The notes under the pieces: model-generated
The model's input: only the letters and a program-made list of their open reading frames with translations
Database searches by the model: none
What the model was told of the DNA's origin: nothing
Shown: in pieces, positions 18,125 through 26,756 of the stretch
How the letters are laid out: each line of letters starts with the position of its first letter
How positions within the stretch are numbered: position 1 is the first letter of the stretch
Source of the DNA: Clostridium sp. CX1
GTDB taxonomy: Bacteria; Bacillota; Clostridia; Clostridiales; Clostridiaceae
Direction: 5' to 3'
Assembly: GCF_025398335.1 (NCBI RefSeq)
Contig: NZ_JAODOO010000002.1
Span: 305,166-369,165, forward strand
DNA: 64,000 nucleotides
Made by a program: the position numbers and the translations under genes

Positions 18125-20215
18125 ATGAGAAGGGAATACGTAACTTTTACGGAAGAACTTCCAGTTAACATTAGCTTAAATACCATTAAGGAATATCCAC
18201 TACACTGGCATAAATGTATAGAAATAATATTTGTTTTGAAAGGCACCGTATATGTTCAGATAGAGTCTGAAACCTATGAGGTTCGAGAAAGGGAAATTGA
18301 AATAATCAACGAGGACGAGCCTCACAGAATATTTTCTGATGATGAAGATAATAAAATACTAATATTTAAAATGGATGTGGAATTCTTTGAAAAGTACTAC
18401 AACGACGTGAAAAATATTTATTTTTACACTAACTCAACAAAGGAGTGGGCACAGGAAGAAGAAAAATATCAAGTCTTAAGAAGATTTTTATCTATACTTG
18501 CCTGTGAAGCAATTCAGAAAAGCGATGATTATGACGAAGAAATAGAAAAGCATATGGTAAAGTTATTATTTCATTTGGTCAATAACTTTCATTATCTATT
18601 ATATGATGAAGAGGATTTAAAGGAAAATGATATACAATTCGAGCGATATCACAGAATATCTAAATTTATTTATAATAACTATATGAATAAGATAAGCTTA
18701 CAGGATATAGCTGAACGTGAATTTTTAAGTTCCTATTATCTATCTCACGAAATAAAAAATATGGCAGGTATTAATTTTAAGGAGTTTTTAAATTCTACCA
18801 GAGTTCATGAATCTGTTAAGCTTTTATTAGACACAGAAAAAACAATATCGGAAATTTCCGAGGATGTAGGCTTCTCTCATACCAGATATTATAATAAGTA
18901 TTTTAAGATGTATTATAATGTAACCCCTCTTCAGTACAGAAAAAAGAATAATATACCTGAAAAGAAATATGAAAAATTTAAAAAGTATGAAGAACTTAAT
19001 ATAGAAGAGGCTATTGATTACATTTCTCCCTACCTTGAAGATTATGATAGATTTAACTACGAAAAAGAAATAATTAAGATAAATGTGGATGTGGCTAATC
19101 TAGGCGAAGACCTTAATGACTACTGGAAAGAGATAATAAACTTGGGAGATGGAATAGAACTATTAAAGGAAAGAGAACAAAGCTTTGTAAAGGATATTCA
19201 AAAAAACATAGGTTTTAAATACGGCATAGTTCAGTACTTATTTCATAAAGATATGAGAATTTATTTTAATAAAAACTTAGATTTTCTTAATTGGAATGAA
19301 GTTGAGAAGCTTATGGAGTTTATGGTGGATATTAAGCTTATTCCCATGATTATATTGGATAAGACCTTTGATGAAATAGAGTTGTTTTTAAGACTTCTAG
19401 AGAGTTTTATACTATATTTTCTAGATCTCTATGGTATTGAAGAAATCCAGAATTGGAGATTTAGAACAGCAAAGGATCTCCCACAGGATTATATTGAAGC
19501 TGCCCAAGAAATATTTGATAAGTATGAATTAGAGGACATAATAGAAGAAGCCTTTGAAGAAGATACCACAGTAAACTCTATTTTTGATACTTCCTACATG
19601 CTTCCTTATATAATCCATAACTTCATAAATGAAAAAAAGGATATGTTGTTCTTAAAAGCCTATGATACTGTAGAAGAAAATTCTGTAATGAGCAATGAAT
19701 TATTCTTTGGTTCACCAGGCATAACCACCCTTAACGGTATAAGAAAAGCCTCCTATTATGCATATTACTTTTTATCAAGACTAGGAAATGTTTTAATTAA
19801 GAAGGAGGATGGCTATATCGTAACAAGGCATGAAGATAACTATCAGATTCTTATCTACAGCTTTAGCGAAGACCTTAATGAGATTATAGAAAATGAAAAC
19901 TCAGCAAAACATAAAAGAAAAAAAACTGTTACTGAAAGAGAAATATCTTTATCTCTTAAGAACCTTCAATATGATTATAAGGTAACAATGTATGAAATAG
20001 GGCAAGAAACAGGATCAGCTTTTAATAACTGGACTCTTATGGGAAAACCGAAAAGGCTTACCGATGAAGAAATGGAGGTTTTATATAATATCTCCCAACC
20101 AAGAATATTTTTAGATTTTGCAAAGAAAAAGCCTGTATATAACTTAATATCAAAGATAGAAGGGTATGGAGCTGTACTAATTACCCTTCAAAAAGTACAA
20201 AAACACCTTTTTTAG
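18125..20215 (+). CDS. large AraC-family regulator with degenerate GH39-like C-terminal domain
   Basis: The 696-residue protein has an N-terminal cupin sensor (about 1-130, LHWHKCIEIIFVLKGTVYVQ). A double helix-turn-helix AraC domain follows (about 178-275, ISLQDIAEREFLSSYYLSHE and then TISEISEDVGFSHTRYYNKYF). A C-terminal region of about 400 residues is arranged like the GH39 xylosidase domains known in some AraC regulators: FVKDIQKNIGFKYGIVQYLF, WNEVEKLMEFMVDIKLIPMI, YGIEEIQNWRFRT. The catalytic NEP motif of GH39 appears replaced by IEEIQNWRF, so it is likely a ligand sensor, not an enzyme. It does not adjoin a sugar operon. The next gene on the same strand is a MATE pump behind a terminator. 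Confidence 0.85.
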   Translation: MRREYVTFTEELPVNISLNTIKEYPLHWHKCIEIIFVLKGTVYVQIESETYEVREREIEIINEDEPHRIFSDDEDNKILIFKMDVEFFEKYYNDVKNIYFYTNSTKEWAQEEEKYQVLRRFLSILACEAIQKSDDYDEEIEKHMVKLLFHLVNNFHYLLYDEEDLKENDIQFERYHRISKFIYNNYMNKISLQDIAEREFLSSYYLSHEIKNMAGINFKEFLNSTRVHESVKLLLDTEKTISEISEDVGFSHTRYYNKYFKMYYNVTPLQYRKKNNIPEKKYEKFKKYEELNIEEAIDYISPYLEDYDRFNYEKEIIKINVDVANLGEDLNDYWKEIINLGDGIELLKEREQSFVKDIQKNIGFKYGIVQYLFHKDMRIYFNKNLDFLNWNEVEKLMEFMVDIKLIPMIILDKTFDEIELFLRLLESFILYFLDLYGIEEIQNWRFRTAKDLPQDYIEAAQEIFDKYELEDIIEEAFEEDTTVNSIFDTSYMLPYIIHNFINEKKDMLFLKAYDTVEENSVMSNELFFGSPGITTLNGIRKASYYAYYFLSRLGNVLIKKEDGYIVTRHEDNYQILIYSFSEDLNEIIENENSAKHKRKKTVTEREISLSLKNLQYDYKVTMYEIGQETGSAFNNWTLMGKPKRLTDEEMEVLYNISQPRIFLDFAKKKPVYNLISKIEGYGAVLITLQKVQKHLF

Positions 20216-20227
20216 GGTGTTTTTTTG
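20199..20227 (+). terminator. terminator overlapping the stop codon of the AraC-family gene
   Basis: AAAACACC and GGTGTTTT pair around a T-rich loop that contains the TAG stop codon, followed by a T run. Confidence 0.85.
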
Positions 20228-20357
20228 TTATTTCACAGTTTATGAATAATGGAACTTCTGCAACTTTGTACTTTTTGTTCAGCAACTAAGTGAATGTTGG
20301 AATTATAGGAAAACCTTATAATAGAGGTATGAATAAAAAAATTTGAGGTGAAAGTTT

Positions 20358-21755
20358 ATGTTAGTAGATGGAGACAGGAAAAATGAAAAAATCAACTTCC
20401 TTACAGAAGATATAGGAAAACTGTTACTAAAGTTCTCCATTCCAGCTATACTGTCCTTGTTTGTAGCTGAAATGTATAATATGGTTGATTCAGTATTCTT
20501 AGGTCAAGTTATAGGACCATTGGGAATAGGAGCATTAACTATTGCATTTCCAGTACAGAGATTGTTTCTTGCCATAGCAATGCTTGTTTCAATAGGAACT
20601 TCCAGTGCAGTTGGAAGAAGTTGTGGTGAGAATGACTATTCAAAAGTTAAAAAAATAATTCCAAATGCCTTTATTGTGTTAACTTTAATAATTGTATTTT
20701 TAGCAGTTGGAATATATATATTTAGAGATAGTTTAATTATAAAATTAGGAAGCAGCGAAAATATATTTCCCTATGCAAAAGCATATATATCAATTATTTT
20801 AATAGGTTCACTATTTCAGGGGTTAATGTTCTTGATGTCCTATATCTTAACTGCCTTTGGAAACACAAAAGTTCTTTTATCAAGCATTTCTATCGGTGCA
20901 GTATGCAATGTTTTTATGAATTACCTTTTAGTGGTTAAATTTAATTTTGGAGTTGAAGGAGCAGCAATTGCTACCGTTGCTTCACAAATATTTGCCTTTG
21001 CATATGCTCTTATGAAATTCATAGAAACTAAAAAACAGATGAATTTAACCTTTGAAAGCAAATTTGATATAAGTATAGCTAAAGGAATAGTACTTGTTGG
21101 TTTTTCTACATTTATAGTTGAAATATCCGATGCAATACTATCCGTAGTACTAAATAAGGTACTTGTTAATATAGGTGGAGACACTGCAATTGTTGCTGTT
21201 GGTCTTATAAGCAGAGTGTCAATGATTTTATTCATTACTGTTATAGGTATAAGTTCAGCTCTTCAGCCTATAGCCGCTTATAATTATGGGGCAGAAAACT
21301 ACCATAGAGTGAAAGAGATAGTTAAGCTTTCAATAAAATCTGTTACCATAACATCAATTTTTCTATGGGCACTGACAATGATATTTGCAAAGGATATTAT
21401 CGGAGTATTTGTTAACGATCAAGCTATCATCAATTACACTGTTGCCGCTTTTAGAATAGTAATTTCAGTATTTCCTTGTGTAGGAGTATACTTTATTGCA
21501 ATTTACTACTATCAAGCAATGGGAATGGCAAAGTCCTCCTTATTACTTTCAGTGTTTAGAGAAATACTAGTTCTTATTCCTCTTCTTCACATTATGGTGT
21601 ACGGATTCAACCTTGGAGTATTGGGAGCCTGGGCAGCTTATCCTGCTGCAGACATTATCTCTTTCATAGTTGCAATAGTATATATTAAATGCAATAGAGC
21701 TGAAATGGAGGAAGAGATTCCTATAAAGACAAAAGCAAGAGTTGCTACAGCATAG
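20358..21755 (+). CDS. MATE-family multidrug/Na+ efflux transporter
   Basis: This is a 465-residue inner-membrane transporter with about 12 predicted helices in two homologous halves. The first half opens KLLLKFSIPAILSLFVAEMYNMVDSVFLGQ, the usual MATE start. GIGALTIAFPVQRLFLAIAM and ISALQPIAAYNYGAENYHRV mark the two bundle repeats. MATE proteins export cationic drugs or metabolites using Na+ or H+. The start at 20358 has GAGGTGAAAG just upstream. It is a single-gene unit, and the converging mod operon shares the terminator at 21807. The substrate cannot be told. Confidence 0.92.
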   Translation: MLVDGDRKNEKINFLTEDIGKLLLKFSIPAILSLFVAEMYNMVDSVFLGQVIGPLGIGALTIAFPVQRLFLAIAMLVSIGTSSAVGRSCGENDYSKVKKIIPNAFIVLTLIIVFLAVGIYIFRDSLIIKLGSSENIFPYAKAYISIILIGSLFQGLMFLMSYILTAFGNTKVLLSSISIGAVCNVFMNYLLVVKFNFGVEGAAIATVASQIFAFAYALMKFIETKKQMNLTFESKFDISIAKGIVLVGFSTFIVEISDAILSVVLNKVLVNIGGDTAIVAVGLISRVSMILFITVIGISSALQPIAAYNYGAENYHRVKEIVKLSIKSVTITSIFLWALTMIFAKDIIGVFVNDQAIINYTVAAFRIVISVFPCVGVYFIAIYYYQAMGMAKSSLLLSVFREILVLIPLLHIMVYGFNLGVLGAWAAYPAADIISFIVAIVYIKCNRAEMEEEIPIKTKARVATA

Positions 21756-21806
21756 CTGGCAGCTTTCAAAATTTAAGTACAGTTATTCCTAATATTATAT
21801 TAATTT

Positions 21807-21841
21807 AAAAGCCAATGCTTAGTTTTTAAGCATTGGCTTTT
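21807..21841. terminator. bidirectional terminator, copy of the recurrent hairpin
   Basis: AAAAGCCAATGCTTA, loop gtttt, TAAGCATTGGCTTTT form a 15-base-pair perfect stem with T runs on both strands, between the convergent MATE and modC genes. Confidence 0.9.
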
Positions 21842-21875
21842 GATTTTTTAATTTAACTATTTCCAAACTCTTTTC

Positions 21876-22940
21876 TTACTTAATCATAAAAACTTTTTCC
21901 GGATTAATATGTATATTCAATGGTTGTTGTAATCTTTTTAAAGTTTCCCACTTTTCTTTTGACACTTCCCATTGTAAACTTTTAGTTTTGACATATGGTT
22001 TTTCTTCAACACTGTCTAAATAAAGGGTAACAGAAAAAGGACTTTCTTTTACATAATTTATTTGACATTTACAAACATTATTCTTCCCCTGCTCCTCTGT
22101 AAGAATAATATTATGTGCTCTGATGCCTACATAGGATAAAGGATCACTTACTTTTTTATTAAGCTTAATTGTACATCCCCAATCTAAAGCTTCTACGGTA
22201 TTTTCATCTATTAGTTTAGTTCTAGAAATATTTTTACATCCTGTAAGCTGTGCTGCTGAAAGTGTGGGCGGATTCTCAAATATATCCTCTCTACTTCCAC
22301 AAGCTGCTACCTTCCCTTTACTAAGTACTACTAGTTTGTTGCAAACACGATATACCTCATCCATGTTATGGGATACAAATACTGCAGTACCTTTGTACTG
22401 GGATAAGGTATCAATAATCTTTTTTTCCATTTCACCTCTTAAATAGTTATCTAAAGCAGAAAAAGGTTCATCAAGCAATAGTGCTTCCGGGTCTATAGCT
22501 AATGCTCTAGCAATAGCAACCCTTTGCTGCTGTCCTCCGGAAAGCTGGCCTGGAAATCTGTTTTCAAGTCCTTGAAGCTGCATCATTTCTATTTTCTCAT
22601 CAACTATTTTAGCCTGCTCTTGCTTTGATAGATTTTTTATTCCAAAGCTAATATTTTGAGTTACAGTCATGTTAGGAAATAATGCGTAGTTTTGAAATAG
22701 AAAGCCAATCTTCCTTTTACGGCTTGGAATATTTATTCCTTTTTCTGAATCATAAAGAACTCTTTCATTTAATACAATTCTTCCTTTACTTGGATTTTCT
22801 AAACCGGCGATACATCTAAGTGTCATACTTTTTCCAGAGCCTGAAGCCCCCAGTAAACCAAGAACATTGTCATCAGTATTAAATTTTACTTTTAAATCAA
22901 ATCCAGGCAGCTTTTTTTCAATATCAACATAAAGTCCCAT
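21876..22940 (-). CDS. modC: molybdate ABC transporter ATP-binding protein
   Basis: ModC powers molybdate uptake with ModB. The 354-residue protein has an ABC domain with Walker A GASGSGKS (31-38), Q-loop FLFQNYALFPNMTV, signature LSGGQQQR, Walker B ALLLDEPFSALD and the switch histidine VSHNMDE. The C-terminal ~130 residues form a degenerate TOBE/Mop-like domain (YVGIRAHNIIL) that in ModC can bind oxyanion for feedback. It begins 2 bases after the modB stop, so the two are translationally close. Tungstate rather than molybdate transport is possible. Confidence 0.92.
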   Translation of the reverse strand: MGLYVDIEKKLPGFDLKVKFNTDDNVLGLLGASGSGKSMTLRCIAGLENPSKGRIVLNERVLYDSEKGINIPSRKRKIGFLFQNYALFPNMTVTQNISFGIKNLSKQEQAKIVDEKIEMMQLQGLENRFPGQLSGGQQQRVAIARALAIDPEALLLDEPFSALDNYLRGEMEKKIIDTLSQYKGTAVFVSHNMDEVYRVCNKLVVLSKGKVAACGSREDIFENPPTLSAAQLTGCKNISRTKLIDENTVEALDWGCTIKLNKKVSDPLSYVGIRAHNIILTEEQGKNNVCKCQINYVKESPFSVTLYLDSVEEKPYVKTKSLQWEVSKEKWETLKRLQQPLNIHINPEKVFMIK

Positions 22941-22942
22941 TT

Positions 22943-23629
22943 TTATCTTCTCCTAAAACCACTTGTGAATTTTCTTTGATGTTCAGACCAATAATTCATT
23001 AATAGCATCACTGTTATAGAAATTCCGACGATTAATATAACCCATATAAGTGCCTTATCCATTTCCCCACTTTCAGCGGCAAAATAGATTGCAACAGGAA
23101 TAGTTTGTGTTTTTTGTGGTATGTTTCCTGCCACCATAAGGGTTGCTCCAAATTCTCCAAGACATCGTGCGAAGGAAAGAACTGTACCTGCTGCTATGCC
23201 TGGCCATGCTAAAGGCAATATAACCTCTGAGAATACTCTCCACTCAGATACTCCTAGTGTTCTTGCTGCACTTACAATATTATTGTCTATTTGTTCAAAA
23301 GCTCCCTTTGTTGTATTATACATAAGAGGGAAAGCTATTACACAAGCAGCTATTACTGTAGCAGGCCATGAAAAAATTATAGTAGTTCCGAACTTTAAAA
23401 GCAACTTACCAATAGGTCCATTTTTGCCGAATATTAATAACAAAAAGAAGCCTACAACTGTAGGTGGCAGAACAAGGGGCAATGTAAATATAATATCTAT
23501 TATAACCTTAAACTTACCCTTATAATTTGTCATCCAATATGCTGCAGCAATTCCAATAAAAAACGTTATAAATGTAGCTACAAAGGTGGTTTTAATTGAA
23601 ACCACTGCTGGTGAAATATCAAAGCCCAT
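22943..23629 (-). CDS. modB: molybdate ABC transporter permease
   Basis: ModB forms the membrane channel. The 228-residue protein starts MGFDISPAVVSIKTTFVATF and has about five helices. It carries the ABC permease coupling motif EWRVFSEVILPLAWPGIAAG with the EAA-type glycine, plus LPLVLPPTVVGFFLLL, which is characteristic of ModB/CysT proteins. The start at 23629 is preferred because GGAGGG lies 7 bases upstream, while the frame is open nine codons further. It lies between modA and modC. Confidence 0.93.
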   Translation of the reverse strand: MGFDISPAVVSIKTTFVATFITFFIGIAAAYWMTNYKGKFKVIIDIIFTLPLVLPPTVVGFFLLLIFGKNGPIGKLLLKFGTTIIFSWPATVIAACVIAFPLMYNTTKGAFEQIDNNIVSAARTLGVSEWRVFSEVILPLAWPGIAAGTVLSFARCLGEFGATLMVAGNIPQKTQTIPVAIYFAAESGEMDKALIWVILIVGISITVMLLMNYWSEHQRKFTSGFRRR

Positions 23630-23675
23630 GTCTTGTCCCTCCATCAAAATTAACACAAAAGATTAATTATATATT

Positions 23676-24479
23676 CTATCTTGCAACCTTAAATCCGTAT
23701 TTTTCAAATACAGCCTTAGCTTCATCACCTTCCATAAATTTAACAAAGTCCTTTGCTGTTTCTATATTCTTACTTGCTTTAACAACACCAACTGGATATA
23801 CTACAGGCTTATGAGAACTTTCCGGCGCAGTAGCTGCAACTTTAACTTTATCAGAAACCTTTGCATCTGTTAAATAAACAAGGCCTGCATCTACATTTCC
23901 TGTTTCAACCCAAGTTAAAACTTCTTTTACATCTTTAGCAAAAATAGATTTTGGTTGTACTTTATCAGATATTTTCAAAGATGTCAAAATCTCTTGTGAA
24001 TACTGACCTACTGGTACGCTTTTTGGTTCACCAAGTGCCACTTTCTTGACTTTATCCCCTGCTATACCATTGAAATCTTTAACTACTGTTGAATCCTTAG
24101 GCACAATTAATACTACATCATTTTGCAAAAGATTTTTTACTGTGCCCTCTTCCATAAGATTTTTACTCTTTAAAGCATCCATTTGCTTTGCAGCTGCAGA
24201 CATAAATATATCTGCTGGAGCCCCCTGTTCAATCTGTTGCTGTAGTGTCCCCGATCCTCCAAAATTATATGTAATCTTAACCTTTGGATTTTCTTTAGTA
24301 TATAACTGTTTTATCTCCCCCATTGCATCCTTTAAACTTGCAGCAGCAGATATAGTTAGAGTTACAGCTTCTTCATTTTTACTCTGACTTGTTGAAGCAT
24401 TAGTACTTCCACAACCAACAGACATAGCTAAAGTTGCAAAAATCAAAGTAGATAATAATGTTTTTTTAAACCCTTTCAC
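23676..24479 (-). CDS. modA: molybdate-binding lipoprotein
   Basis: ModA is the extracellular receptor of the importer. From a GTG at 24479, with GGGGGGA upstream, the 267-residue protein has a lipoprotein signal: KGFKKTLLSTLIF, a hydrophobic stretch and the lipobox MSVGC. The mature part shows SAAASLKDAMGEI, which supplies the oxyanion-binding serines, NFGGSGTLQQQIEQGAPADI, VPVGQYS and GNVDAGLVYLTDA, all typical of ModA. It heads modA-modB-modC. The upstream 24480-24713 gap is shared with a divergent HTH/PBP regulator and contains many repeats (24517-24592). The family also includes tungstate receptors. Confidence 0.94.
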   Translation of the reverse strand: MKGFKKTLLSTLIFATLAMSVGCGSTNASTSQSKNEEAVTLTISAAASLKDAMGEIKQLYTKENPKVKITYNFGGSGTLQQQIEQGAPADIFMSAAAKQMDALKSKNLMEEGTVKNLLQNDVVLIVPKDSTVVKDFNGIAGDKVKKVALGEPKSVPVGQYSQEILTSLKISDKVQPKSIFAKDVKEVLTWVETGNVDAGLVYLTDAKVSDKVKVAATAPESSHKPVVYPVGVVKASKNIETAKDFVKFMEGDEAKAVFEKYGFKVAR

Positions 24480-24516
24480 AAAAATCCCCCCAATAAAGTT
24501 ATTAAAATATATTGTA

Positions 24517-24592
24517 TACAAAACATAATATAACATGACATAACATATTAATAAACCAATATTATTTATGTTTTGTACTGTAACGTTATGTT
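24517..24592. promoter_or_regulatory. repeat cluster between modA and its divergent regulator
   Basis: TACAAAACATAA (24517-24528) and TTATGTTTTGTA (24566-24577) are a perfect 12-base inverted repeat. The heptamer AACATRA/AACATAT recurs at 24522, 24532 and 24542, and its inverse TTATGTT at 24566 and 24586. The location in the divergent promoter suggests binding sites for the regulator encoded at 24714. This is inference. Confidence 0.55.
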
Positions 24593-24713
24593 TATTATAA
24601 TTTTATTCTGTTACTTAATCAAGTATTTCTGGAAAATATATGATATAATTACATTGATAAAGTTTTAATTATATATATTAATTTGTTATTGTACCAATGA
24701 AAGGAGACTATTT

Positions 24714-25685
24714 ATGTTAGAAGATACATCATTAACTGCCCAAGAAGTAGCAGACATATTGAAAATCACTAAAAATACTGTATACGAATTAATAAAGCGT
24801 GGAGATTTAAACGGTTATAAAGTGGGAAAAAAAATTAGAATTGATGTAAAAGATGTGGAAGATTATAAAAATAAGACTAAAAATAGAAGAGGTACTAAAA
24901 CCGATGTTCAAGAAAAAAATATTTCCACCGCCACTAATTCATATGCTTTTTCTATCAATGATACAAAAGTATACTCTAGCAATGAATTTGTAATTTGTGG
25001 CCAAGATGTACTTCTGGATATACTATCTCGTTACTTAGAACTTAATTCCCAAGGAATCCATGTGCTTCGTTCCTATGCAGGTAGTTTTAATGCCTTACTT
25101 GGACTTTATCATGGGAAAGTGCAGATAGCTACTTCTCATCTATGGGATGGTGATTCTAATGAATATAATATACCTTACGTACGAAGAATGCTGCCTGGTA
25201 TTCCATCATTAATAATTCACTTGGCCTGCCGTACCCAAGGCTTTTACGTACAAAAAGGTAATCCAAAGGGTATTAAAGGCTGGGAGGATTTAAAAAGACC
25301 GGATATTAATATAGTTAATAGAGAAAAGGGCAGTGGCTCAAGAGTTCTTCTCGATGAACACCTAAGACTTATTGGAGTTCCTGGATACACAATAAAGGGC
25401 TACCATCGAGAATGTGTTTCTCATCTAGCTGTAGCCAGCACTGTTGCCCGTGGTGAAGCAGATATTGGATTAGGAAATGAAAAGAGCAGTCAACAGGTAC
25501 AGGGAGTTGATTTCATTCCATTACAGAAGGAAAGATATGAATTAGTTATGAAAAAAGAAGATATGCACAAAAAACCCTTCAAAGCAATAATTGATATTAT
25601 TCGTTCTGAAGAATTTAAAATGGAGCTTTCAGGAATAGGCGGATATGATCTTACTGAAACAGGAAAATTAATAGCTGAATTATAG
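24714..25685 (+). CDS. one-component regulator: excisionase-type HTH plus molybdate-binding-like domain
   Basis: The 323-residue protein starts with a MerR/excisionase-type helix-turn-helix (residues 5-52, LTAQEVADILKITKNTVYEL, GYKVGKKIRIDVKDVEDY). After a basic linker comes a periplasmic-binding-protein-like domain (about 85-320), with LRSYAGSFNALLGLYHGKVQ, ATSHLWDGDSNEYN, INREKGSGSRVLLDEHL-like NIVNREKGSGSRVLL, and ADIGLGNEKSS. This is the HTH_17 + PBP_like architecture of one-component sensors that bind small oxyanions or related ligands. It is divergent from modABC and has AAAGGAGACT before its ATG. It probably regulates modABC in response to molybdate or tungstate. No classical ModE is present in the window. 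Confidence 0.85.
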   Translation: MLEDTSLTAQEVADILKITKNTVYELIKRGDLNGYKVGKKIRIDVKDVEDYKNKTKNRRGTKTDVQEKNISTATNSYAFSINDTKVYSSNEFVICGQDVLLDILSRYLELNSQGIHVLRSYAGSFNALLGLYHGKVQIATSHLWDGDSNEYNIPYVRRMLPGIPSLIIHLACRTQGFYVQKGNPKGIKGWEDLKRPDINIVNREKGSGSRVLLDEHLRLIGVPGYTIKGYHRECVSHLAVASTVARGEADIGLGNEKSSQQVQGVDFIPLQKERYELVMKKEDMHKKPFKAIIDIIRSEEFKMELSGIGGYDLTETGKLIAEL

Positions 25686-25705
25686 ACTAAAGAATATTTA
25701 AATTG

Positions 25706-25760
25706 TTAGGTGCTACCTAAGTATTATGAATTAAAACAACAACATTTAGGTAGTACCTGA
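25706..25760. terminator. hairpin of two palindromic arms between convergent genes
   Basis: TTAGGTGCTACCTAA and TTTAGGTAGTACCTGA are complementary to one another with two wobble or mismatch positions, and each is nearly self-palindromic. The T run is poor, so it may act as a cruciform or a weak terminator. Confidence 0.45.
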
Positions 25761-25783
25761 TACCATTACTGTTCAAGTAAAAG

Positions 25784-26425
25784 TTATTTTACAAGTCTCA
25801 CTCCTATATGGAAGGCCTTATCACAGTCCTTAGGAAAGACTTCTTTGCGTATTCTTATCTTTTCATCTAATTCAAACATATCTGAAACTACCTTTGAATA
25901 GTCATCAAATTGATAAGCATCAGCAGAATACATATATTCTGACTCCTCACCAAAAAACCTCTTTAGCATCATTTTATTAGCATCAAATTGTTTATCATAA
26001 CCTATGTCCTTGAGGATTTTTTCTGGCGCACCCATAGTATATATAAAGGCTGTAGGCATTTTTTTAGGAGTAAGCTTAGGACTTTTAGTATATTCTACTA
26101 AAGGAAACATTAATCTTTCTATAAATGATCTAGTTTCTCCAGTAACAGCTCCCAAATACATAGGTGAACCTAAAATCAAAGCATCTGCTTCCTGAATCTT
26201 TTCTAATACCGCAGTAAGATCATCTCTCATTGCACATTTACCATAGCTTTTTCCATCCTTTATCCTACATGCAAAACAGCTAGTACATCCTTTAAAATTC
26301 AAATCATATAGATGGATTAGTTCTGTTTCTGCTCCTTGTGACGCTGAGCCTTCAAGAGCTTTATTCAGCAAAGTGGCAGTGTTCCACTGCTTTCTTGGAC
26401 TTCCATTAATACCTATTACTTTCAT
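25784..26425 (-). CDS. flavodoxin-family NAD(P)H-dependent FMN reductase
   Basis: This is a 213-residue protein of the flavodoxin_2/iron-sulfur flavoprotein type. The FMN loop is INGSPRKQWNTATLL (5-19). GCTSCFACRIKDGKSYGKC resembles the compact cysteine cluster of iron-sulfur flavoproteins (ISF), with two CxxC-like cysteines and a third further on. SPMYLGAVTGETRSFIERLMFP is the flavin-ring-binding segment. ISF-type proteins reduce oxygen or peroxide, or act as quinone/nitro reductases. The cysteine spacing here is looser than in proven ISFs, so a cluster is uncertain. It is monocistronic, with AGGGGGAATTGA before the start. Confidence 0.85.
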   Translation of the reverse strand: MKVIGINGSPRKQWNTATLLNKALEGSASQGAETELIHLYDLNFKGCTSCFACRIKDGKSYGKCAMRDDLTAVLEKIQEADALILGSPMYLGAVTGETRSFIERLMFPLVEYTKSPKLTPKKMPTAFIYTMGAPEKILKDIGYDKQFDANKMMLKRFFGEESEYMYSADAYQFDDYSKVVSDMFELDEKIRIRKEVFPKDCDKAFHIGVRLVK

Positions 26426-26550
26426 AATTCAATTCCCCCTAACAGATTATATACTACCATTATAAGTACAAGTAATTTCTAGTAATAGTGCGCACTTTTT
26501 TGATATATACTACCCTTTTAGTTACCATATAACTAACTTAACTTAGATAA

Positions 26551-26662
26551 GAGCTTCAGTTCACTCCATTTCTGAGGCAAAAGAAGCTGAAGGATGCCGG
26601 TGCAGCTGGCCTTTGCATAATGAGTGAGGCAATGACTTGCCTAAACCCTTTAGATTTTAAAT
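26551..26662 (+). pseudogene. decayed thiE fragment with internal deletion
   Basis: This 112-base stretch matches two separated parts of the intact thiE at 32311-32895. Its left part (26551-26587, GAGCTTCAGTTCACTCCATT...) matches 32603-32639. Its right part (26588-26662, GATGCCGGTGCAGCTGG...GACTTGC) matches about 32803-32872. About 163 bases between them are missing, and the two parts are in different reading frames (ASVHSISEAKEAE then KDAGAAGLCIMSEAMTCLNP). Identity is high by eye, so the copy is not ancient or has been homogenised. It lies in the promoter region of the EamA transporter gene and encodes nothing functional. Confidence 0.85.
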
Positions 26663-26756
26663 TCTTTTTAGATGAACAAAGTTATAGACATATGTTTGCT
26701 ATGGTCTTAAAATATAATAGGAAGTTAAAGCTTATCAAAAATGGAGGAATTTTATT

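Noticed and set aside
26426..26756. Insertion sequence remnant upstream of the EamA gene
   Set aside because: The recognisable sequence there is a thiE fragment; no transposase motif or terminal repeats were seen.
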